The position numbers were made by a program, and so were the translations under genes. A stretch of DNA of 64,000 nt, taken from contig NC_135141.1 in the NCBI RefSeq assembly GCF_051014445.1, positions 8,990,001-9,054,000 of the forward strand, read 5' to 3'. How positions within the stretch are numbered: position 1 is the stretch's first letter; every line of letters starts with the position of its first letter. Below, piece by piece: positions 13,750 to 26,283 of this stretch. The stretch comes from Colletes latitarsis (taxonomy: Eukaryota; Arthropoda; Insecta; Hymenoptera; Colletidae). The notes beneath the pieces were generated by a model that worked only from the letters and a program-made list of their open reading frames with translations, did not search any database and was not told the origin of the DNA.

Positions 13750-14430
13750 TGGTTTCGATCAATAATTTAGATGATAGATCCGGATAGGTCTGGTTTCGAT
13801 CAATAATTTAGAGGATAAGTCCGGGTAGGTGTGGGTTAGGTCTGGGTTATGCCCGAATCTGGCACATGATTTTGCCTTCTTCGCATACTTGTTGGCCAGA
13901 TCCTCGGTTTTTTTCGGGTTTGAATCACGTAGTAATGTGGTACCACACAGTAGCAGCTAATTAAACCTGGTTTCGATCAATAATTTAGAGGATAAGTCCG
14001 GTTAGGTCTGAGTTAGGTCTGGGTTATGCCCGCATCAGGCTCATGATTTTGCCCTCTTCGCATACTTGTTGGCCAGATCCTGGGTCTTTTCGGGTTTGAA
14101 TCACGTAGTAATGTGGTACCACACAGTAGCAGCTAATTAAACCTGGATTCGGTCGGTATTTCAGAGGATAACACCGGTTAGGTCTGGGTTAGGTCTGGGT
14201 TATGCCCGAATCTGGCTCTTGATTTTGCCTTCTTCGCATACTTGTTGGCCAGATCCTTGGTTTTCTCTGGTTTGAATCACGTAGTAATGTGATACCACAC
14301 TGAAGCAGACTATTAAACCTGGTTTCGATCAATAATTTAGATGATAGATCCGGATAGGTCTGGTTTCGATCAATAATTTAGAGGATAAGTCCGGGTAGGT
14401 GTGGGTTAGGTCTGGGTTATGCCCGAATCT
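13750..14430 (+). repeat. Two expanded (~217 bp) monomers in a 570 bp repeat
   Basis: The 41 bp internal duplication, with TGGTTTCGATC starting at 13,750 and 13,791, recurs 570 bp later near 14,320-14,361. The offset equals three ordinary monomers plus 41 bp. Both copies share the rare sequences ATGATAGATCCGGATAGG and AAGTCCGGGTAGGTGTGGG. The expanded monomer was therefore itself copied within a three-monomer block rather than forming twice. Confidence 0.8.
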
Positions 14431-17100
14431 GGCACATGATTTTGCCTTCTTCGCATACTTGTTGGCCAGATCCTCGGTTTTTTTCGGGTTTGAATCACGT
14501 AGTAATGTGGTACCACACAGTAACAGTCAATTAAACCTGGATTCGGTCAGTATTTTAGAGGATAACACCGGTTAGGTCTGGGTTAGGTCCTGGTCATGCC
14601 CGAATCTGGCTCATGATTTTGCCTTTTCCGCATTCTTGTTGGCCAGATCCTTGGTTTTCTCTGGTTTGAATCACGTAGTAATGTGGTACCACACAGTAAC
14701 AGTCAACGAAACCAGGATTCGCTCAGTATTTTAATCGGTAACACCGGTTATGTCTGGGTTAGGTCTGGATTATGCCCGAATCTGGCACATGATTTTGCCT
14801 TTTCCGCATACTTATTGGCCACATCCTTGGTTTTTTCGGGTTTGAATCACGTAGTAATGTGGTACCACACTGTAACAGTCAATAAAACCTGGATTCGGTC
14901 AGTATTTTAGAGGATAACACCGGTTAGGTCTAGGTTAGGTCTGGGTTATGCCCGCATCTGGCTCATGGCTTTGCCATTTCCGCATTCTTGTTGGCCAGAT
15001 CCTTGGTTTTCTCTGGTTTGAATCGCGTAGTATTGTGGTACCACACTGAAGCAGACTATTAAACCTGGTTTCGATCAATAATTTAGAGGATAAATCCGGT
15101 TAGGTCTCAGTTAGGTCTGGGTTATGCCCGCATCTGGCTCATGATTTTACCCTCTTCGCATACTTGTTGGCCGGATCCTGGGTTTTTTCGGGTTTGAATC
15201 ACGTTGTAATGTGGTACCACACAGTAACAGTCAATTAAACCTGGATTCGGTCAGTATTTTAGTCGGTAACACCGGTTATGTCTGGGTTAGGTCTGGATTA
15301 TGCCCGAATCTGGCACATGGTTTTGCCTTTTCCGCATACTTATTGGCCACATCCTGGGTTTTTTCGGGTTTGAATCTCGTAGTAATGTGGTACCACACTG
15401 TAACAGTCAACAAAACCTGGATTCGGTCAGTATTTTAGAGGATAACACCGGTTAGGACTGGGTTAGGTGTGGGTCATGCCCGAATCTGGCTCATGATTTT
15501 GCCTTTTCCGCATTCTTGTTAGCCAGATCCTTGGTTTTCTCTGGTTTGAATCACGGAGTAATGTTGTAGCACACTGAAACAGGCTATTAAACCTGGTTTC
15601 GATCAATATTTTAGAGGATTACACCGGTTAGGTCTGGGTTATGCCCGCATCTGGCTCTTGATTTTGAATTTTCCGCATTCTTGTTGGCTAGATCCTTGGT
15701 TTTCTCTGGTTTGTATCACGTAGTAATGTGGTACCACATTGAAACAGTCAATTAAACCTGGTTTCGGTCAATATTTTACAGGACAAAACCAGCTGGGTCT
15801 GGGTTAGGGCTGGGTTATGCCCTCATCTGACTCATGATTTTGCCTACTTCGCATACTTGTTGGCCAGATCCTGGGTTTTTTTCGGGTTTGAATCACGTAG
15901 TAATGTGGTACCACACAGTAACAGTCAATTAAACCTGGATTCGGTCAGTATTTTAGAGGATAACACCGGTTAGGTCTGGGTTAGGTCTGGATTAAGCCCG
16001 AATCTGGCACATGATTTTGCCTTTTCCGCATACTTATTGGCCACATCCTGGGTTTTTTCGGGTTTGAATCACGTAGTAATGTGGTACCACACTGCAACAG
16101 TCAATTAAACCTGGTTTCGGTCAGTATTTTACAGGATAACACCGGTTAGGTCTGGGTAAGGTCTGGGTCATGCCCGAATCTGGCTCATGATTTTGCCTTT
16201 TCCGCATTCTTGTTAGCCAGATCCTTGGTTTTCTCTGGTCTGAGACACGTAGTAATGTTGTACCACACTGAAACAGACTATTAAACCAGGTTTCGATCAA
16301 TAATTTAGAGGATGAATCCGGTTAGGTCTGAGTTAGGTCCGGGTTATGCCCGCATCTGGCTCATGATTTTGCCTTCTTTGCATACTTGTTGGACAGATCC
16401 TGGTTTTTTTCGGGTTTGAAGCCTGTAGTAATGTGGTACCACACAGTAACAGCCGATTAAGCCTGGATTCGGACTGTATTTTAGTCGGTAACACCGGTTA
16501 TGTCTGGGTTAGACCTGGGTTATGACCGCATCTGGCTCATGATTTTGCCATCTTCGCATTCTTGGTGGCCAGATCCTTGGTTTTCTCTGGTTTGTATCAC
16601 GTAGTAATGAGGTACTACATTTAAACAGCCAATTAAACCTGGTTTCGATCAATATTTTTCAGGATAAAACCGGGTAGGTCTGGGTTAGGTGTGGGTTATG
16701 CCACCGTCTGGCTCATGATTTTGCCTTTTCCACATTCTTGATGGCCAGATCCTAGGTTTTCTCTGGTTTGTATCACGTAGTAATGTGGTACCACACTGAA
16801 GCAGACTATTAATCCAGGTTTCGATCAATAATTTAGAGGATAAGTCCGGTTAGGTCTGAGTTAGGTCTGGGTTATGCCCGCATCTGGCTCATGATTTAGC
16901 CCTCTTCGCATACTTGTTGGCCAGATCCTGGGTTTTTTCGGGTTTGAATCACGTAGTAAAGTGGTACCACACAGTAGCAGCTAATTAAACCTGGATTCGG
17001 TCAGTATTTTAGAGGATAACACCGGTTAGGTCTGGGTTAGATCTGGGTTATGCCCGAATCTGGCTCATACTTATGCCTTTCGCATACTTATTGGCCAGAT

Positions 17101-17452
17101 CCTGGGTTTTTTCGGGTTTGAATCACGTAGTAATGTGGTACCACACAGTAGCAGCTAATTAAACCTGGATTCGGTCAGTATTTTAGAGGATAATACTGGT
17201 TAGGTCTGGGTTAGGTCTGGGTCATGCCCGAATCTGGCTCATGATTTTGCCTTTTCCGCATACTTATTGGCCAGATCCTGGGTTATTTCGGGTTTGAATC
17301 ACGTAGTAATGTGGTACCACACAGTAGCAGCTAATTAAACCTGGATTCGGTCAGTATTTTAGAGGATAATACTGGTTAGGTCTGGGTTAGGTCTGGGTCA
17401 TGCCCGAATCTGGCTCATGATTTTGCCTTTTCCGCATACTTATTGGCCAGAT
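17101..17452 (+). repeat. Two adjacent almost identical 176 bp monomers
   Basis: The monomers at about 17,101-17,276 and 17,277-17,452 are exactly 176 bp apart. They share the GTAGCAGCTAATTAAACC and GATAATACTGG variants, and I see one clear difference in the T-tract (TTTTTTCGGG against TTATTTCGGG). This is a simple single-monomer tandem duplication. Confidence 0.8.
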
Positions 17453-17799
17453 CCTGGGTTTTTTCGGGTTTGCATCACGTAGTAATGTGGTACCACATAG
17501 TAACAATCAACTAAACCTGGATTCGGGCAGTATTTTACTCGGTAACACCGGTAGGGTCTGGGGTAGGCCTGGGTTATGCCCGCATCTGACTCATAAAGTT
17601 GCCTTTCCGCATTCTTGTTGGCCAGATCCTTGGTTTTCTCTGGTTTGAATTACGTAGTAATGTGGTACCACACAGTAACAGTCAATTAAACCTGGTTTCG
17701 ATCGATATTTTAGAGGATAAAACCGGTTAGGTCTGGGTTAGGTCTGGGTTATGCCCGAATCTGGCTCATGATTTTGCATTTTCCGCATTCTTGTTGGCC

Positions 17800-19560
17800 A
17801 GATCCTGGGTTTTTTCTGGTTTGAATCACGTAGTAATGTGGTACCACATAGAAACAGACAAATAAACCTGTTTTCAATTAATATTTTATAGGATAACACC
17901 GGTTAGGTCTGGGTCATGCCCGCATCTGGCTCATGATTTTGCCTTTTCCGCATACTTGTTGGCCAGATCCTGGGTTTCTTCGTGTTTGAATCACGTAGTC
18001 AAGTGGTACCACACTCAAGAAGTCAATTAAACCTGGTTTCGATCAATATTTTATAGGATAACACCGGTTAGGTCTGGGTTAGGTCTGGGTTATGTCCGCA
18101 TCTGGCTCATGATTTTGCATTTTCCGCATTCTTGTTGGCCAGATCCTGGGTTTTTTCGGGTTTGAATCACGTAGTAATGTGGTACCACACACAAACAGAC
18201 AAATAAACCAGGTTTCAATTAATATTTTATAGGATAACACCGGATAGGTCTGTGATACGTCTGGGATATGCCCGCATCTGGCTCTTGATTTTGCTTTGTC
18301 CGCAGACTTTTTGGCCAGATCCCGTGTTTGTTCTGGTTTCAATCACGTAGTAATGTGGTACCACCCTGAAGCAGACAAATAAACCTGGTTTCAATCAATA
18401 TTTTATAGGATAACACCGGCTAGGTCTGGGTTTGATCTGGGTTATGCCCGCATCTGGCTCATGATTTTGCCTTTTTCGCAAACTTGTTGGCCAGATCCTG
18501 GGTTTCTTCGGGTTTGAATCACGTAATAATGTGGTACCACACTGAAGAAGTCAATTAAACCTGGTTTCGATCAATATTTTATAGGATAACACCGCTTAGG
18601 TCTGGGATAGGTCTGGGTTATGCCCGCATCTGGCTCATGATTTTACCATTCCCGCATACTTGTTGGCCAGATCCCGGGTTTTTTCTGGTTTGAATCACGT
18701 AGTAATGTGGTACCACATAGAAACAGACAAATAAACCTGTTTTCAATTAATATTTTATAGGATAACACCGGTTAGGTCTGGGTTAGGTCTGGGATATGCC
18801 CGCATCTGGCTCACGATTTTGCCCTTTCCGCATTCTTGTTGGCCAGATCCTGGCTTTTACCGGGTGTGAATCACGTAGTAATGTGGTACCACACAGTGAC
18901 AATCAATTAAACCTGGATTCGGTCAGTATTTTAGAGGATAACACAGGTTAGGTCTTGGTTAGGTCTGGTTTACGTCTGGGATATTCCCGCACCTGGCTCA
19001 TGATTTTGCCTTTTTCGCAAACTTGTTGGCCAGATCCCGTGTGTTTTCTGGTTTCAATCACGTAGTAATGTGGTACCACCCTGAAACAGACAAATGAACC
19101 TCGTTTCAATCAATATTTTATAGGATAATACCGGTTAGGTCTGGGTTAGGTCTGGGATATGCCCGCATCTGGCTCATGATTTTGCCCTTTCCGCATTCTT
19201 GTTGGCCAGATCCTGGCTTTTACCGGGTGTGAATCACGTAGTAATGTGGTACCACACAGTGACAATCAGTTAAACCTGGATTCGGTCAGTATTTTAGAGG
19301 ATAACACAGGTTAGGACTTGGTTAGGTCTGGTTTACGTCTGGGATATTCCCGCACCTGGCTCATGATTTTGCCTTTTTCGCAAACTTGTTGGCCAGATCC
19401 CGTGTGTTTTCTGGTTTCAAACACGTAGTAATGTGGTACCACCCTGAAACAGACAAATGAACCTCGTTTCAATCAATATTTTATAGGATAATACCGGTTA
19501 AGTCTGGGTTAGGTCTGTGTTATGCCCGCATCTGGCTCTTCATTTTGCCTTTTCCGCATT
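17800..19560 (+). repeat. Array domain 2: divergent 'TTATAGGATAAC' subfamily
   Basis: Most monomers here carry ATTTTATAGGATAACACC, ACAGACAAATAAACC and TTTCAATCAATA or TTTCAATTAATA in place of the usual TTTAGAGGATAAC and TTCGATCAATA. Other markers are CACCCTGAA after GTGGTAC, GGGATATGCCCGC, and CCCGTGTTTGTTCTGG. The CpG in TTTCGATC is often lost (TTTCAATC). The same subfamily returns at about 26.6-28.1 and 32.8-34.3 kb as duplicated copies. It is a distinct lineage embedded in the main array. Confidence 0.85.
18781..19506 (+). repeat. 363 bp dimer duplication with extra 11 bp units
   Basis: GGCCAGATCCTGGCTTTTAC lies at 18,841 and 19,204, a period of 363 bp, which is two monomers plus one 11 bp unit. 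Both copies contain an expanded G-rich block (ACACAGGTTAGG, CTTGGTTAGG, TCTGGTTTACG, TCTGGGATATTC in order), so the extra unit was present before the dimer was copied. Close relatives occur at about 27.5-27.8 and 33.65-33.95 kb. Confidence 0.8.
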
Positions 19561-22500
19561 CTTGTTGGCCAGATCCTTGGTTTTCTCTGGTTTGAATTAC
19601 GTAGTAATGTGGTACCACACTGAAACGGACAATTAAACCTGGTTTCGATCAATATTTTACTGGACAAACACGGCTAGGTCTGGGTTAGGTCTGGGTTATG
19701 CCCGAATCTGGCTCATGATTTTGCCTTTTCCGCATTCTTGTTGGGCAGTTCCTTGGTTTTCTCTGGTTTGAATCACGTAGTAATGTGGTACCACACAGTA
19801 ACAGTCAATTAAACCTGGATCTGGTCAGTATTTTAGAGGATAACACTGCTTAGGTATGGGATAGGTCTGGGTCATGCCCGAATCTGGCTCATGATTTTGC
19901 CTTTTCCGCATTCTTGTTTGCCAGATCCTGGGTTTTTTCGGGTTTGAATCATGTAGTAATGTGGTACCACACAGTAACAGTCAATTAAACCTGGATTCGG
20001 TCAGTATTTTAGAGGATAACACTGGTTAGGTATGGGATAGGTCTGGGTCATGCCCGAATCTGGCTCATGATTTTGCCTTTTCCGCATTCTTGTTTGCCAG
20101 AGCCTTGGTGTTCTCTGGTTTGTACCACGTAGTAATGTGGTACCACATTGAAACAGTCAATTAAACCTGCTTTCCATCAATATTTTACAGGATAAAACCG
20201 GTTAGGTCTGGGTTAGGTCTGTGTTATGCCCGCATCTGGCTCATGATTTTGCCTTTTCGGCATTCATGTTGGCCAGATCCTTGGTTTTCTCTGATTTGAA
20301 TCACGTAGTAATGTGGTACCACACTGAAACAGACTATTAAACCTGGTTTCGATCAATAATTTAGAGGATAAATCCGCTTAAGACTGAGTTAGGTCTGGTT
20401 TATGCCCTCATCTGACTCATGATTTTGCCTTCTTCGCATACTTGTTGGCCAGATCCTGGGTTTTTTCGGGTTTGAATCACGTAGTAATGTGGTACCACAC
20501 AGTAGCAGCTAATTAAACCTGGATTCGGTCAATATTTTACAGGATAAAACCGGTTAGGTCTGGGTTAGGTCTGGGTTATGCCCGCATCTGGCTCATGATT
20601 TTGCCTTTTCGGCATTCTTGTTGGCCAGATCCTTGGTTTTCTCTGATTTGAATCACGTAGTAATGTGGTACCACACTGAAACGGACACTTAAACCTGGAT
20701 CCGCTCAGTATTTTAGTCGGTAACACCGGTTAGGTCTGGGTTAGACCTGGGTTATGCCCGCATCTGGCTCATGATTTTGCCTTTTCGGCATTCTTGTTGG
20801 CCAGATCCTTGGTTTTCTCTGATTTGAATCACGTAGTAATATGGTACCACACTGAAACGGACACTTAAACCTGGTTTCGATCAATAATTTAGAGGATAAA
20901 TCCGCTTAAGACTGACTTAGGTCTGGTTTATGCCCTCATCTGACTCATGATTTTGCCTTCTTCGCATACTTGTTGGCCAGATCCTTGGTTTTTTTCTGGT
21001 TTGAATCTCGTAGTAATGTGGTACCACACAGTAACAGTCAATTAAACCTGGATCCGCTCAGTATTTTAGTCGGTAACACCGGTTAGGTCTGGGTTAGACC
21101 TGGGTTATGCCCGCATCTGGCTCATGATTTTGCCTTCCTCGCATACTTGTGGGCCAGATCCTGGGTTTTTTCGGGTTTGAATCACGTAGTAATGTGGTAC
21201 CACACAGTAGCAGCTAATTAAACCTGGATTCGGTCAATATTTTACAGGATAAAACCGGTTAGGTCTGGGTTAGGTCTGGGTTATGCCCGCATCTGGCTCA
21301 TGATTTTGCCTTTTCGGCATTCTTGTTGGCCAGATCCTTGGTTTTCTCTGATTTGAATCACGTAGTAATGTGGTACCACACTGAAACGGACACTTAAACC
21401 TGGATCCGCTCAGTATTTTAGTCGGTAACACCGGTTAGGTCTGGGTTAGACCTGGGTTATGCCCGCATCTGGCTCATGATTTTGCCTTTTCGGCATTCTT
21501 GTTGGCCAGATCCTTGGTTTTCTCTGATTTGAATCACGTAGTAATATGGTACCACACTGAGACGGACACTTAAACCTGGTTTCGATCAATAATTTAGAGG
21601 ATAAATCCGCTTAAGACTGACTTAGGTCTGGTTTATGCCCTCATCTGACTCATGATTTTGCCTTCTTCGCATACTTGTTGGCCAGATCCTTGGTTTTTTT
21701 CTGGTTTGAATCTCGTAGTAATGTGGTACCACACAGTAACAGTCAATTAAACCTGGATCCGCTCAGTATTTTAGTCGGTAACACCGGTTAGGTCTGGGTT
21801 AGACCTGGGTTATGCCCGCATCTGGCTCATGATTTTGCCTTCCTCGCATACTTGTGGGCCAGATCCTGGGTTTTTTCGGGTTTGAATCACGTAGTAATGT
21901 GGTACCACACAGTAGCAGCTAATTAAACCTGGATTCGGTCAGTATTTTAGAGGATAATACTGGTTAGGTCTGGGTTAGGTCTGGGTCATGCCCGAATCTG
22001 GCTCATGATTTTGCATTTTCCGCATACTTATTGGCCAGATCAGGGTTTTTTCGGGTTTGCATCACGTAGTAATGTTGTACCACATAGTAACAATCAACTA
22101 AACCTGGATTCGGGCAGTATTTTACTCGGTAACACCGGTAGGGTCTGAGTTAGGCCTGGGTTATGCCCGCATCTGACTCATAAAGTTGCCTTTTCCGCAT
22201 TCTTGTTGGCCAGATCCTTGGTTTTCTCTGGTTTGAATTACGTAGTAATGTGGTACCACACAGTAACAGTCAATTAAACCTGGATTCGGTCAGTATTTTA
22301 GAGGATAACACTGGTTAGGTATGGGATAGGTCTGGGTCATGCCCGCATCTGGCTCATGATTCTGCCTTTTCGGCATTCTTGTTGGCCAGGTCCTTGGTTT
22401 TCTCTGGTTTGAATTACGTAGTAATGTGGCACCACACTGAAACGGACAATTAAACCTTGTTTCGATCAATATTTTACAGGACAAAACCGGCTAGGTCTGG

Positions 22501-25500
22501 GTTAGGTCTGGGTTATGCCCGAATCTGGCTCATGATTTTGCCTTTCCGCATACTTATTGGCCAGATCCTGGGTTTTTTCTGGTTTGAATCACGTAGTAAT
22601 GTGGTACCACATAGTAACAGTCAATTAAACCTGGATCCGGTCAATATTTTAGTCGGTAACACCGGTTAGGTCTGGGTTAGACCTGGGTAATGCCCGCATC
22701 TGGCTCATGATTTTGCCTTCTTCGCATACTTGTGGGCCAGATCCTGGGTTTTTCGGGTTTGAATCATGTAGTAATGTGGTACCACACTGAAACAGACTAT
22801 TAAACCTGGTTTCGATCAATAATTTAGAGGATAAATCCGCTTAAGACTGAGTTAGGTCTGGTTTATGCCCTCATCTGACTCATGATTTTGCCTTCTTCTC
22901 ATACTTGTTGGCCAGATCCTGGGTTTTTTCTGGTTTGAATCACGTAGTAATGTGGTACCACACAGTAACAGTCAATTAAACCTGGATCCGCTCAGTATTT
23001 TAGTCGGTAACACCGGTTAGGTCTGGGTTAGACCTGGGTTATGCCCGCATCTGGCTCATGATTTTGCCTTCTTCGCATGCTTGTGGGCCAGATCCTGGGT
23101 TTTTCGGGTTTGAATCATGTAGTAATGTGGTACCACACAGTAACAGTCAATTAAACCTGGATTCGGTCAGTATTGTAGAGGATAACACCGGTTAGGTCTA
23201 GGATAGGTCTGGGTCATGCCCGAATCTGGCTCATGATTTTGCCTTTTCCGCATTCTTGTTTGCCAGAGCCTTGGTTTTCTCTGGTTTGTATCACGTAGTA
23301 ATGTGGTACCACAATGAAACAGTCAATTAAACCTGCTTTCGATCAATATTTTACAGGATAAAACCGGTTAGGTCTGGGTTAGGTCTGTGTTATGCCCGCA
23401 TCTGGCTCATGATTTTGCCTTTTCGGCATTCATGTTGGCCAGATCCTTGGTTTTCTCTGATTTGAATCACGTAGTAATGTGGTACCACACTGAAACAGAC
23501 TATTAAACCTGGTTTCGATCAATAATTTAGAGGATAAATCCGCTTAAGACTGAGTTAGGTCTGGTTTATGCCCTCATCTGACTCATGATTTTGCCTTCTT
23601 CGCATACTTGTTGGCCAGATCCTGGGTTTTTTCGGGTTTGAATCACGTAGTAATGTGGTACCACACAGTAGCAGCTAATTAAACCTGGATTCGGTCAATA
23701 TTTTACAGGATAAAACCGGTTAGGTCTGGGTTAGGTCTGGGTTATGCCCGCATCTGGCTCATGATTTTGCCTTTTCGGCATTCTTGTTGGCCAGATCCTT
23801 GGTTTTCTCTGATTTGAATCACGTAGTAATGTGGTACCACACTGAAACGGACACTTAAACCTGGATCCGCTCAGTATTTTAGTCGGTAACACCGGTTAGG
23901 TCTGGGTTAGACCTGGGTTATGCCCGCATCTGGCTCATGATTTTGCCTTTTCGGCATTCATGTTGGCCAGATCCTTGGTTTTCTCTGATTTGAATCACGT
24001 AGTAATGTGGTACCACACTGAAACAGACTATTAAACCTGGTTTCGATCAATAATTTAGAGGATAAATCCGCTTAAGACTGAGTTAGGTCTGGTTTATGCC
24101 CTCATCTGACTCATGATTTTGCCTTCTTCGCATACTTGTAGGCCAGATCCTGGGTTTTTTCGGGTTTGAATCACGTAGTAATGTGGTACCACACAGTAGC
24201 AGCTAATTAAACCTGGATTCGGTCAATATTTTACAGGATAAAACCGGTTAGGTCTGGGTTAGGTCTGGGTTATGCCCGCATCTGGCTCATGATTTTGCCT
24301 TTTCGGCATTCTTGTTGGCCAGATCCTTGGTTTTCTCTGATTTGAATCACGTAGTAATGTGGTACCACACTGAAACGGACACTTAAACCTGGATCCGCTC
24401 AGTATTTTAGTCGGTAACACCGGTTAGGTCTGGGTTAGACCTGGGTTATGCCCGCATCTGGCTCATGATTTTGCCTTTTCGGCATTCTTGTTGGCCAGAT
24501 CCTTGGTTTTCTCTGATTTGAATCACGTAGTAATATGGTACCACACTGAAACGGACACTTAAACCTGGTTTCGATCAATAATTTAGAGGATAAATCCGCT
24601 TAAGACTGACTTAGGTCTGGTTTATGCCCTCATCTGACTCATGATTTTGCCTTCTTCGCATACTTGTTGGCCAGATCCTGGGTTTTTTTCTGATTTGAAT
24701 CACGTAGTAATGTGGTACCACACAGTAACAGTCAATTAAACCTGGATCCGCTCAGTATTTTAGTCGGTAACACCGGTTAGGTCTGGGTTAGACCTGGGTT
24801 ATGCCCGCATCTGGCTCATGATTTTGCCTTCTTCGCATACTTGTGGGCCAGATCCTGGGTTTTTTCGGGTTTGAATCACGTAGTAATGTGGTACCACACA
24901 GTAGCAGCTAATTAAACCTGGATTCGGTCAGTATTTTAGAGGATAATACTGGTTAGGTCTGGGTTAGGTCTGGGTCATGCCCGAATCTGGCTCATGATTT
25001 TGCCTTTTCCGCATACTTATTGGGCAGATCCTGGGTTTTTTCGGGTTTGCATCACGTAGTAATGTGGTACCACATAGTAACAATCAACTAAACCTGGATT
25101 CGGGCAGTATTTTACTCGGTAACACCGGTAGGGTCTGGGTTAGGCCTGGGTTATGCTCGCATCTGACTCATAAAGTTGCCTTTTCCGCATTCTTGTTGGC
25201 CAGATCCTTGGTTTTCTCTGGTTTGAATTACGTAGTAATGTGGTACCACACAGTAACAGTCAATTAAACCTGGATTCGGTCAGTATTTTAGAGGATAACA
25301 CTGGTTAGGTATGGGATAGGTCTGGGTCATGCCCGAATCTGGCTCATGATTTTGCCTTTTCCGCATTCTTGTTTGCCAGAGCCTTGGTGTTCTCTGGTTT
25401 GTACCACGTAGTAATGTGGTACCACATTGAAACAGTCAATTAAACCTGCTTTCCATCAATATTTTACAGGATAAAACCGGTTAGGTCTGGGTTAGGTCTG

Positions 25501-26283
25501 TGTTATGCCCGCATCTGGCTCATGATTCTGCCTTTTCGGCATTCTTGTTGGCCAGGTCCTTGGTTTTCTCTGGTTTGAATTACGTAGTAATGTGGCACCA
25601 CACTGAAACGGACAATTAAACCTTGTTTCGATCAATATTTTACAGGACAAAACCGGCTAGGTCTGGGTTAGGTCTGGGTTATGCCCGAATCTGGCTCATG
25701 ATTTTGCCTTTCCGCATTCTTATTGGCCAGATCCTGGGTTTTTTCTGGTTTGAATCACGTAGTAATGTGGTACCACATAGTAACAGTCAATTAAACCTGG
25801 ATCCGGTCAGTATTTTAGTCGGTAACACCGGTTAGGTCTGGGTTAGACCTGGGTTATGCCCGCATCTGGCTCATGATTTTGCCTTCTTCGCATACTTGTG
25901 GGCCAGATCCTGGGTTTTTCGGGTTTGAATCATGTAGTAATGTGGTACCACACAGTAACAGTCAATTAAACCTGGATTCGGTCAGTATTGTAGAGGATAA
26001 TACTGGTTAGGTCTGGGTTAGGTCTGGGTCATGCCCGAATCTGGCTCATGATTTTGCCTTTTCCGCATACTTATTGGCCAGATCCTGGGTTTTTTCGGGT
26101 TTGAATCACGTAGTAATGTGGTACCACATAGTAACAATCAACTAAACCTGGATTCGGGCAGTATTTTAGTCGGTAACACCGGTAGGGTCTGGGTTAGGCC
26201 TGGGTTATGCCCCCATCTGACTCATAAAGTTGCCTTTTCCGCATTCTTGTTGGCCAGATCCTTGGTTTTCTCTGGTTTGAATT
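19560..26283 (+). repeat. Array domain 3: 'GATCCGCTCAG' and 'CCGCTTAAGACTGA' subfamilies
   Basis: Marker variants are GGATCCGCTCAGTATTTTAG with TCGGTAACACC, AAATCCGCTTAAGACTGA followed by GTTTATGCCCTCATCTGACTC, TTTTCGGCATTC, and TTCTCTGATTTGAATCACG. A section around 20.1-22.5 kb has a second version at 23.3-25.5 kb. The offset is about 3,166 bp in the first part and about 2,990 bp in the second, so one copy has gained or lost a whole monomer. No coding or unrelated sequence was found. Confidence 0.85.
20415..21940 (+). repeat. 705 bp (4-monomer) higher-order repeat, two units plus a partial third
   Basis: Unit 1 (about 20,415-21,119) and unit 2 (about 21,120-21,824) match at an offset of exactly 705 bp at every marker checked: CCGCTCAG at 20,701 and 21,406, TCAATAATTTAG at 20,881 and 21,586, and AATCACGTAG at 20,475 and 21,180. 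The match runs on to about 21,940, where the sequence switches from the CAATATTTTACAGG to the CAGTATTTTAGAGG variant. Few differences are visible between the units. In the related block near 23.87-24.4 kb the equivalent spacing is 528 bp, a three-monomer version. Confidence 0.85.

Larger units (their letters stand above)
1..17800 (+). repeat. Array domain 1: diverse mosaic of monomer variants
   Basis: Marker variants here are GTAGCAGCTAATTAAACC, TGAAGCAGACTATTAAACC, CATTTAAACAGTC after GAGGTACCA, and TAGTCGGTAACACCGGTTATG. The most similar copies are usually several monomers apart. Examples are about 1.24-1.61 kb with 3.52-3.89 kb, 3.00-3.29 kb with 5.10-5.39 kb, and 7.0-7.6 kb with 10.49-11.1 kb. 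Similarity between related blocks looks lower than in the 26-42 kb region, suggesting older or slower-homogenised sequence. No gene or unrelated insert was found. Confidence 0.85.

Noticed and set aside
17800..19560. Inserted transposable element
   Set aside because: The region looks different at first sight, but every unit keeps the 176 bp framework, the palindrome and the 11 bp block. It is a diverged subfamily, not foreign sequence.
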